A stretch of 64,000 nt of DNA. Origin: Patagioenas fasciata (lineage: Eukaryota; Chordata; Aves; Columbiformes; Columbidae). The stretch's first letter is position 1, and every line of letters starts with the position of its first letter. Location of the stretch: NCBI RefSeq assembly GCF_037038585.1, contig NC_092526.1, positions 39,011,501 to 39,075,500 of the forward strand, in the 5' to 3' direction. Shown here piece after piece: positions 29,457-41,400 of the stretch. The notes under the pieces were generated by a model. The model did not search any database, was not told where the DNA came from, and saw only the letters and a list, made by a program, of their open reading frames with translations. A program made the translations under genes and the position numbers.

Positions 29457-32400
29457 CTGGGCACAAACGCAGACAAGGCAACGGTTAGTACTGCGGGAAC
29501 CACCAGCGGCACCCGCCATTCCTCAGATACATCTCTACGTGACATCGGGAGCAGGAGATGTATGTTCGGTACAATCATGCCAGGCAACAGGGGTATGTTA
29601 CTTATTTTAAATTAGACATGCTGGGGCCATACACACTTTATGGAGCATTTAAATCAATGTGACCACAACAAGCGCCATTTTTTTTTTTAAATCAAGCAGC
29701 AAACAGACTTTACAATATGAATAAAAGCATTTGCTAAACACAGGTCTATGGCACAGGCAGTGTGATGGGTACGGAACAGGGGGAGTACAGCAACAGGGAC
29801 AGAAACCGGCTTCCGTTTCTGTGCGTATGAACAAGTCTCATTCTGAGAACAATGACTTCCGTTAGAACATAAAACATATTAGTTTAAAAAACATTTTGAA
29901 GTAGTAAGCAAATGATTTTAAAGACTAATCAGTTGAGTATCTCCTCAACTCAGAAAGCAGTTTATTTAGGAATTAAATTAGGAGATAAATTAATTAGACC
30001 GGTGCACATGGTACATGTATAGCAGGTGTAACTGCATGGGTGTTCAGTTACGCAAATTTACATTATGTTAGAATAATGTCTGTATTCAGAAAGTATGGCA
30101 TACACTTTCAATACAAAGTGAATATTCTCCAGAAATCAGTAAAACAAAGAACTGGGGAGCTACTAAATGCTGCTCTTCACTGCAGTTTAACATGGCTCCT
30201 ATCCAAGCTCTGCCCATATACAAATCTTGGACAGCAGTATGTTGATGACACTTGCTATCTTTCCATTTTACTGCCTGCTGTGTAGGACTCCAGCACTTCC
30301 CAACAAATCTTCCTTTATACCAAGAGCAAACAAATTCTTTTGAAGATGGCTAAAGCTGAGAACGCCTGCGGGGCAGAGCAGTTGGGTGCACAAACCTCGG
30401 TACAGGTTTGTACCAAACTACCCACATTTAAGCACTGACTGCAGCGAATGGAACTTCCTCTTCCACCGAGTTCCAAGCGCGAATATTCTTCAGAGTTGCG
30501 TTTATACTAAGAGTGCACTTACATTTCTCTCTTTTAAACTGCATATGCAGTTGTTCATAGAAAAATTGTATATAAAATTTAAACTTGATTTTCACTCCGT
30601 ACATACATTCAAATTAGCTGGATCTGTATGTACAATTTTAGCGATAAAAACTGTGGTTAGAAACTAGTCTGGTTCATTTTCCTGTCCCCATCTCTATAAT
30701 GAGGTTGTGGCCCAGGTGACTTCAGTGGGACTCATTCATGCAAGTATATCTAGGAAGCATTTGGTTAACAGTAAATACTCACCACTCAATTCTTTTAATC
30801 CATAGATCTCAAATATCTTGCAATGATGGGTGAGTGTTATTATTGATACGTTACAGATATGGGAAGATGGAGGTACCGAATTGTTACATTAATGCCATGA
30901 AGTCAGTATTTTAAGAAAGACCAGCTTATTTCAGGAAGACATTTTTGAAAACATTAATTACAGAAGCACAGCCCTTGTGGGCTTTACAACGTTTACGGAA
31001 GGACTTCATTGAGATCTGAAACAGAATTATCAGATACATTAACTAATCGTGTATTTTATGAGGCAACAGTAATTTACTTGTATCTTGGATTAAGCCAGAC
31101 CATTTGTAAGCACAAGCTTTGATCCCAGAATGAGCTAGGACACAATCAGACATATGTTGATGGTTTTCTTCCTACCCATTAAAACATGCGCTGATTGAAT
31201 GCATAATCCTTAATTCTTCTGCAAGGCGTCAGAATTATCCGGTGCCACTTGCATGTTTAGGAAATTCAAGTTACCACTGCACTCGAGCATTAAAAAAGAC
31301 TAGCTGTACATGCAAAATGAACAGTAAAAGGGACTGCCGTGATGTTTAGAATACATTTTTATGTTAAATAAAAACAAATAGTATCTTGATTCTTTTTTTA
31401 ATGGGTACTCACACAGCTCATTGTCTGTTCTTGGAAGGATAAAAGCACCAATGATACCTATCATCAGCTTATAAGTCTATTGCTTTGGTCTGTTGTAAAA
31501 TTACCTGTTGAGTCTTACTGAAGATTGTCAAAGTGTCTTATTTACTTACCATTTTCATCTACTGCGAGGACACATGCCCCTTTGGCCAGCAGCTCTTCAA
31601 CCACCATCTTTAAGCCGTTTCGGGCAGCAATATGGAGAGGTCTACAAAAAATAACAACTACATTCAAGATCACCTTAAAACAGGCTTTCTAAATAAAGGT
31701 AGATAATGCTTCAAGCCCACCCGGCATCTGAAAGAGAATGTTTTCCTTTTTTGCATCGTTACAATTATATTGTAGAAATCAAATTATAGAACAGCCTTTA
31801 AAATAATCCTCATGCTCCACATCTATAAAACATACGTGCAAGACAAAGATAATTACCTTTACAAACACACGGATTGCTTAATACTTAAGGCTTTCTTTAA
31901 AAGCTCTCATTTTCCCACTGTTTGCAGCACACAATTGATATTTAAAAGGAAAATGGATCTAAGACTGAAGAAATGCCTTTGTTCCATCCTTCATTCTGCC
32001 TGCTACAGTTCAAAATTATTGTATTGTCTTTTTATCCTTGAATACTCAATAGCTAATCTCTGTTACCAACTGGGAAAAAAGGGGGGTTGGACTAGATGAC
32101 CTTTGAAGGCCCCTTCCAACCCCAACTATTCTATGATTCTATGAAATTAAAAATAATCACTGGTTGGCTCCCTTTGTGGGACAACACCCAGTGTCCCTGC
32201 TTGGGGACAGCTAGTGGAACAAGAAAAACAACTCCATGTTGGAAGGGGGAAAAGAGCTGAGATGGAATGAATTCTACTGCAAACATTAGATGATCTGCCA
32301 CCTGAACTCATGACTGAATCTCCTCCTGTGGGATTCCCCATTTCCAGTCAAACAGCTGCAGCCGGAGTAAGAAAATCAATGGTTCTACCTCTGCTGACAA

Positions 32401-35400
32401 TGTATGGTATGGACAGGAGTTGCACATAAGCTATTACCTAAAAAAACCTCTGAAAATTAACTGCACCACCTGAAGTCTAAATAAATTATCTAGGTTTAAG
32501 GTGAAGCTCAGAAAGCTAGGAAATGCCAGATGTATATTTACACATTCACATGATAAATAGACATTTGGACATAGCCTTCAAATAAATGACCTCATAATTT
32601 TTACGCCAGGCCACGTATAGAATTGGCATAAAAGGAATCAAAATTAACAATGAAAATGCAATACAAATCTAGTCTTTTCAAGGGAAAACACTCGAAAAAA
32701 AATAATCAGAAATTAAGTGTTCTATGGAAAAATCTGAGACGTGAATTTGAAACGATAAATCAGAATCTGCTGGTAAGTCAAGTGAACTTGAGAGGGTCAG
32801 GCTATACTTACGTCTGCAATGCATTATTTTTTGCATTAATAAGGCTCTGTTCTTGTATCTTGTCAAGTATTAACAAGGCACATTTTTCATGATCCTGTAG
32901 TTGAGAAAAAAACAAAACAAACAAAAAAACAACAAAAACCCAGAAGGTGTTACTTTGTTGAGGAGTTTGACATCGAGGCAAAATAAATGTTAGATATAGA
33001 AGTGAAATTTAATAACTCAATTTGAAATACACGTTACTCAGCTTATAAGGATGCCTTTCTATATTATTAATAAGCTATTACAAAATCCTCTTCAGTATGA
33101 GACCTCTAACAATGAAACCTTTGAAATAATACAGATCTGGGCATTATTTGTGATACTGCTCCAGCACAGCAAGTTGCAGATGCTGATCCTACAGCCCCGG
33201 CAGCTGAAGGACCTCGAGAATTCAGTGAGGCTCATGTGTCTGCAGAAACTGGAGCAATCCTATCACCCTGGAATCCCGGCTGTGAACAGCAGTAAAAGAA
33301 AAAGTCCCAGAAAGGGAATCCCATGAATGTGTTTTCTTGCAGAAACAGCAGTAGCAATTGGTATTAAGAGGAAGAAAGGGTGGGAAAAGACACCACCACC
33401 AATCTAATAAATGCCTCTGGTTTTACTGCTGCAGACCATGAGGGAAAATTCTGAGTTCTTTCTGAGGAAATTGGAGAATAAGAAACAAGAATACTTTTTA
33501 ATTTTTCTTTGCCACTGAGCCTATGTTAAGCTCTTTTCCAGTGAGATTATTTGGTAAAATCTCAAAGGGTTTTCCATCGCTTCTCGTAGTTTTCCTTCCT
33601 CACGTTTCAGCTATCATAAGAGGCATCCTTGTTTCTCAATTCACTAAAACTTGAGATAGACTTGAGTAAAAGTTTGGAACAACGTTCCCTTCCTCACCAC
33701 AACTTTGACCGTTACATTTCCATTGCAGAAAACCATCCAGGAGCACAAACACACACAGATACAGACTGTGAAGAGAACAGAAGCACACAGAGGTCTTCGA
33801 CTTACTTTACTGCTAGCCAAGTGCAAACATGTGTTCAACTCCTTATCCTTTAACGTCAGGTCAGCCTTGGCAACGTTCACCAAAAAGTCTGAAGTATAGA
33901 ATAGAAATCAATGAACAAACAATGGGCAGACAAACATGTAAAAACGGAGGGGAAAAAATTCCTATTTCAATATATGTGTGAATACATGAAGCCTTTACGT
34001 GATGTAAGCTTTATGAACATGAACTGAAAATAAGGAATGAGAACAGACTAATCAGCAAGCAAAGGCAGAGCTAATAGCTGATTCACAGTGCCTCAAACAT
34101 ATATTCATCTATTTACAAACTTCGCCATCTGCAAATCAGCAAGTTCTGCCTGAATCGCCCTCTCTGGAGAAAAACTGTGGATCCTGCTTTGAGAGGGCTA
34201 AGTGGATTTCTAAATATATAATAATAATAATTATATAAATATTAATTATTAATAACTAATTACTATATAATTAATAATTAAATACTATGGTAAAATAGAT
34301 CTAATATATAGAAATATAAAAATTTGTCTGTGCTGTTAAAGCTAGAGAAAAGAGAATTCTGTTAAGCCAATATGACCCTAATCTGTGTGTCTATAGTATA
34401 CAGTCTAACCTGGAAAAAGCAGCTGCCAAGAGCTGCTCTTTCAAGAATAGGACTTCCTACAGTAGAGCAGAAAAAAGGGTTACACAATCTTTTTCACACA
34501 TGTAGTTTCACTGGTCCATAAAATCAAGGAAGTGAACAGGAGAGCAGAATTGTTACTCCCCTCATGCTCTTTACAGTGTGCTCTTATGAGGAAATAAGAC
34601 TCAAGTTTTTTATTGCTGAGGAACAACAACTGAGAAGCAAAAGAGATTTTTTACAGATATAAAGGTAGCTTCTTACAGACTTCCACACAATTTATTGATT
34701 TGTCTTCATTCATATTCACGGGCAGAAAACAATGCCTGGCTATTTGGGATAGTAACCGCAGTAGCACTCGGCCGTACGTACCCACCGCCCCGAGGTGCCC
34801 GCCGTGCGCTGCCGTCATGAGCGGTGTCCTGCCCGCCTGGTCAGCCACGTTCACCTGCGCGCTGTGGCTCAGCAGCAGCTGCAGACACTCCACGTGGTCC
34901 CCGAAGGCGGCTGCGTGGAGGGGTGTCCTGCGGGGACACCAACGGCAGCACAGCTGTTGCTAAACAATGACAATATTCCTCTTTTCCCAAGAACTGCAAA
35001 GGGCAAGATCTTGTAATTTCTTTTTGGTTTTCCTACAAAACTTAAAAAGTTATCACCAGGGGAAAGTTATACGAGCTAGTTATACTAGCAGCATCTGAAA
35101 TAAGTTAAATAACATCTACAGTCTCTGTCCTGATGCAATATAAGCTTGAAAGAAAGGGAAGTAGAAGGTGGATGCGACAGCGTGGAGATACGACACCATG
35201 GAGAATCTCATATTAGCAGCGTATTTATTTTAGCGGAGCATACTGTGTAATATGAAAAGCAGTACAATCCCTCATTTTTATTAATCTGATTTTATTTTAC
35301 AATGAGATTGGTAAAATACGAGCCCAGGGTGCCCAGAGAGGTGGTGGATGCCCCATCCCTGGAGACATCCCAGGCCAGGCTGGACGGGGCTCTGCGCAAT

Positions 35401-38400
35401 GTGAGCTGGTAAAGATGTCCCTGCTCACGGCAGGGGTGGCACTGGGTGGGCTGGGAAGGTTCTTCAACCCAAACTATTCTGTGATTCCATTATATTTTTT
35501 TAACAAGCCTAAGATGGGAAGAACTATCAGAAAAGAACAGATCCATTGCTTAAGAAGACTAAAATATTTTAAGTTGTAGTCAGAGATACTGCAGCAACAA
35601 GCTACTATAAGAGCATTACTATAAAATGCAGAAGGAACTTTATCCATTTTGAAGGTTACCAGTTTCCACAGGACTGAAACACTAGAATTCATTTGCTGTC
35701 TCCCCATGGTACTTGGGATCTGAAGCGTGACTAACAGAGATGAATGACAGTTGGTGCTCAACCCAGCTCACCTTGTCACTTCAGTTTCTGCTAATCAGTA
35801 AAGGTGAGGTGGTCTTACCCTTATAGGAGTAACTAATCACCATTACTTAAGGTCTTGAATTTGTTTTAATTAATCTCTTGCTGTATCAGTATTATTCTGC
35901 TGCCTAGATGTTTTCAGTTGTGTGCCCTGGAAGTGCTAACATAACATTCAAGCATTTAAATAAACACTTTTCTATGTGTACATATCACATCATTTAGCAA
36001 AGATAAACGTGTTTAAATATTTAACAAAGAAAACAGGTTCAGGGAAACAGCCCATGGTCATAGCTGTTCTAAACAAACAGAATACTACTTTTTTGTATTT
36101 CTTTGATATGTGCTATGAAATGGAACACTTCATAGGATTCTTGCTTCATGTGAGCCACCGTTTAACTCTGTTGCAGTGTAAACTGCTGTCTGAAAGAGTC
36201 AGGACAATAAATCTGAGCTCAGCTCTACTGGATAAGGATTAGTTCCAGAGGTTCAGAAAGAACTATGAAAAATATTAGAGGAATTCATGAAGGTGAAGTG
36301 CAATTTGTTTAGGAAACTCTTACCTTCCTTTGTCATCTTTGCAGTTGACAATGCTGGCATCGATGGCTCCGATGAGCAGTGACGCACAGTTTTCATGATC
36401 ATTGATTCTGCCAAAGAAATACACTTTCAAAAAGGTAAAAAGTCTACATCTTTTCCCACTTTCCAATATTAATTTATTTCACTTCCCAGTAATATTTTTA
36501 ATTGGTTATTTAGAAGTTATCCTAACATACCGTTGCCTTAATGCTTTTAGTCACATTTCTGATTATTCATCATCTCTCCATTTAACCAAACTGCCTCTGC
36601 CACCAGGAATTTCAGGCTCTAAAGCAAAGCTGATCCTGCAATTCACTATCCACAAAGGCAATTGCAGCTCGAACCTAGGATTAACACCTTAATACCTCCA
36701 AAATCCTTTAGTTTGAATGTCAAACACACCTGGATCTGGAAAGCACTCAGTCACAGATAGCTACTTACAAAGCTTTATTCTAATGTTTCAGGTACTGAAG
36801 CCCACATCTCTTCCAACTCACACATCCTTTCCTTGATGGATGTACTCAATTAATACTCTCGCTGATTATTGTCAATTTGTCTCATTTCATTATGAAAATG
36901 AACAGTGTTTAGTGACAACATTGGACATATAGTATAGCTAACACATACCTATGTTTTCATTTTAAATTTAGCACAGGTCTGTAGTTCTAAGCAAAGGAAA
37001 AGAAACCAAAAAGGAAGCAGAAATGCAGCTATTTAATTGCAAGTCAGCATTCCATCAAATAGCCTAAATGTATTAAATTTATGCAAAACCACTTTATTCT
37101 GCCACTTTTTCAGCAGAAGTATTACTATCAGCACAATTTTATCACCAGCTTTAAACTTATTCACAAATAATCTAAAAACAAACAAACAAAAAAATAAAGC
37201 TTTCTTCTCATACTGCTACTTTTTCCAGACCTATCCTAAAGCATTTGTTACTGGAGATTTCTACTTACACAGCACAGTGCAATGGAGAGAAGCTATTACC
37301 ATAGAATGTGCGGAAAAGCTTTTGTTCCAATAGTACCTCAATGCAGTTTTCATGACCTGTAAGAGATCAGAAATTTCACAGTGTTGCACAAAGCAAGTCA
37401 TTCACTTCATCCATATTAGGCTTATACAGATTAGAGTTTAACACTAAATTCAAAGTTGAGCACAATGTGTATATGAACTCCTATGTCATAAAATAATAAA
37501 GAGGCGGGGGTTCTTTTGGTTTTGGTTTGAGGTTTTTTTATAGCGGAAGCAAGATACCCTGTTTCCCCAAGAATAAGACCTACCCCAAAAATAAGCCCTA
37601 GTATGATTTTTCAGGGTTTTTGAGGATGCTCAAAATATAAGACCTACTTCAAAAATAAGCCCTAGTTACAATTCATTAAAAAGTCAATTTAAATAGTGTC
37701 CAGGCAGCTATACATGTAAAAGGTAAGCATCTTTTGGAGCAAAAATTGTATAAGACCCAGTCTTATTTTTGGGGAAACAGGGTAGATCCAGGCTTCATTC
37801 TGAGCTTCGCAACTGTTAGGCTGCTTTGTTATCATGTTTCCCTAAAGCTGAGGCCCCATGTGAACTTGGCAGAAGTCCCTGGGTAGAACCTTACCATTGT
37901 AAGAAGCCCAGTGCAGCGGTGTGTAACCTTGATTATCTTTCAGACCGCAGTCTTCCTCAGAAAGTGCTACCTGCAGTAATTCGCTCAGCCAAGTGGCGTG
38001 ACCCCGAGCTGCCGCAAAGTGCAGAGGTGTTCTGCCTCTGGCGTCTTTACATAAAATAGATACTTCTTTCTCTAACAGCATCTGAACACACTCTTCGTGC
38101 CCAGTCATGATCTGATAACAAAGAAATGAGGAAAGAGGTTGACATAATACCGAACATGATTGATGCCTGTGAACACGAAAGGGCCTGGATGGGATTCAGA
38201 AGGCAGAGATGAAAGCTCCTTTGCTCCTATGAGTACCTATGATAACTGAAACACCAATGTGTATTTGGTACTGTCCTGCGAAGGCGTTGCTTCCTAGTCT
38301 GTGCAAGGAGACTCCACTAAGTTAGGCACAAAAGCAAGGAGGAGTTTAAGACTAAGGAAACAGGTGAACAAGGGGTGTGGTTCAGGGAACCGGCATCTCG

Positions 38401-41400
38401 CTTCTCAAAACCACGTACAAATGTGAGAGAAGAACCGAGGAAAAAAACACCAAGAATATAATCAGAAATAGGAAAAGCAGCTGCCATCAGTGCCCTCTGT
38501 GTCATCCATAGGTTAGCTCTGGTATCTCGGTCATGTTCATGTATTGCTACCAATACAGAACAGAAATGTTATGCCATAGCTTTTATTACAGAAGGTGTTG
38601 GACTCCTAAGCTGAACTGCTCACTGAAGTTATCATAAAGTTCTGCATAAATATCATCCCTTGCATCAACTTCATATCAGATAAGAAGTAGATTCCTAGGA
38701 AAGATGAGATCTGCCTCGAGTTGCACTGCTTCCAGATCAAAACCTAAGGCTTCCTTATTTACACCATCCTCCCCAAGAAAACTGAAAAGAATTGCTGGGC
38801 AGTTCTTGTAAATAAATTGTTTTCAGAAGGTGCTCTGTCCACAGAATAGTCACTGCTTTTGCAAAGTGTCTAGAGCCAAGAAAAACTGGCCTAATCAGTC
38901 TTTCATCTAATTAATTAAGTGAACGTGACATAAGGGCAAAAGCAGAGCGTTACTTAGAGCAGATCTGTCCTGCTTTTTACCACGGTGACTGTGTTTGGTC
39001 TGGTTTCCAGTCATGTACAGTATTCCCCACATTTGATATCCCTGTATTCATAGGTGAGTTGTAGCCACAGTAAAACAAATAATTAAGAATGATAAAAATG
39101 AAGTCACCCCTCGATGTAAAGCTGTGCATCCCAGGAGATCAGCTGCATCTACAGATGCTTCTTTTTCAAGTAATAAAGAAACAGCATCAACGTGCCCATA
39201 TGCCACAGCAAGCATTAGCGGGGTTCTAGAAAAAACAAAAAGAACCAACAGCACACAACAGTCAGAGCTATAAAATGACATACAACTTGCCACTGCTGAG
39301 ATAAAGAAATAGAGAAATCAAGAAGCCTTGCATTTCTCTCCATTCTTACCCACAAACCTGGTTCTTTCACCACACTCATCTACACAACACCCAGACGAAG
39401 ACCTTTTGTATGAAATTATTGAGACATTTAACAATCAAGTACAACGAATGAAATAGAAACAAACACATCTGTAAGCAGTTTACAGAGCAACATCATTCAA
39501 GACAATCTTAATAACCTACAATTATTGTCACCTCCAGCAACACATGAGCTTTCCAATACCCAAGTGTTATGAATGAATGTCCCTGCTAGTTGCCAAGATG
39601 ACAACTACCCAAAACGTTTCTTTTGCAAATGCTGCAATTGCCTAAAGGAGATGAAGGGACATGAGGAAATTGTTCAAGCCAAAATTTGGACTAAAATATC
39701 TTCCTTTATTTTTTTCTGAAAGGGATCTATTCTCCTTCCATTTCCAGATAAGACTAATACCATTTAAAATTATATGCATAGTCAGATACGTTCCAGACAC
39801 CCCAAATGAGTTTTTAAAACCGTTCATATTTTCACTTTAAAAACAGAATTTATTCTCCCTATATAACTATCATTTAACAAGAAGTGAAATTTTTGTAGGG
39901 ACATCTCAGATTCATGTGTCACCTCAGATAAACGTTCTGTCTCACTGAACCAGCCCTATATACCAACTAAACCCCGAAATAGAAATGTTTTAGGGAGAAA
40001 AAGACTCTATAGAAGCATCTCAGGACCTTGCTAGTTTTTATTGAATCTGGCCTCAGCATCTATGAAAAATTGTTTAAAGTACAAAGCAAAGACTGAGCTT
40101 AATGATTAATCCTTTCCACATGGCTTAGATCAACTGAATGTGAGCTTTGTAATCTCTGCCGAATTCTAGAAGGAGAGGTGCAGAAAATGCAGTATTTCAA
40201 GTAAATGCCCTGTGTTTTTTTAAGAAATCTGAGAGGTGATTTGAATCATGGAGCTGAAAGAAAACCATCGCAAAGCAAACTTACTGTCCTTTGGCATCTG
40301 TCACGTCAGGGTTGTCTGCAACTTCCAGCAACAACCGTAAACAAGGTGTGTGGCCATTAATGACTATAAAGAAAAAAAATGCTTAATTAAAATATGTTTA
40401 ATTTCTGATAGCTTTCCATTGGAAAACATACAGATAAGAAATTTCTTTATAAAGAAGGAAAATACTCCACGACGTAAGAAATTAGTATTCCCACAATCTG
40501 CTTGTAACTTGTGCTGATGAAACAGTGAGCTTTTTTTCCCCCAACCTCAGTAAGGTGATGATTAGCTCTCTTACATATAAAAATCCTCAATGAGCAAACC
40601 AGAAATCCTGATTTTCACCACCGAGTTACCTACACACCACCTGTGTCACATCATTCTGGCAGAGAAATGGGAGGACATCACCTTTAAATTGCTCATCCAA
40701 AAATAAACTTAGTTGCTCTACTCAGAAAAATAAAAGACATTTTTAGTTATGCTACAGACGCCTTTAGGGAAGGGAGCTCTGCAGAATCCTGCGATCCAGC
40801 CCCCGTGTCAGGTCTCCTTAAGCATCGTGTTCTGCGGTTGGGCTTGTGTAACGAGCAGAAATGAAGGCAAACACGTTGGAGGGGATGGACACACATGCCT
40901 GCTCTTTTCCTTGCAGTGCACAGGAAATACGTGCAAGTTTTCACTTTTGTGTGTGCAAATGCGCATTGCCAAGCCACGGATTGATTCGGCAAGAACTCTG
41001 ATTGATTTCTCAAAATGTGCCAATTTACCTCTTATAGTTGCATTGCAAATAAACGCTGGATACTAAAGTGGCACCACACCGAGTTTTCGATAGGTGGCAT
41101 CGTTCTTTACTAAAACACCCCTAAACAAAATGTACTGTTACACAACAGCATAATAAAACCCATCAGACTGCAAGTGGCTTTTCATAATGGTTGCAGATAA
41201 AAAGCTTTATTCCAGAGCTACTTTCCACAGAACTCTGCATAGCTCTTGATCTAAGCATTGGCTTAAGAGATATTTATCCAAAGTGCACTTGTCTCCCATT
41301 TTAAAACCTCCAAATTCATGACAGTGATATATTTCCTTTACTAAAAGTTCAAATATTCAACCTGTCTGTGCAGTATTTTGCCTTCTTAAGGTACATGTTT

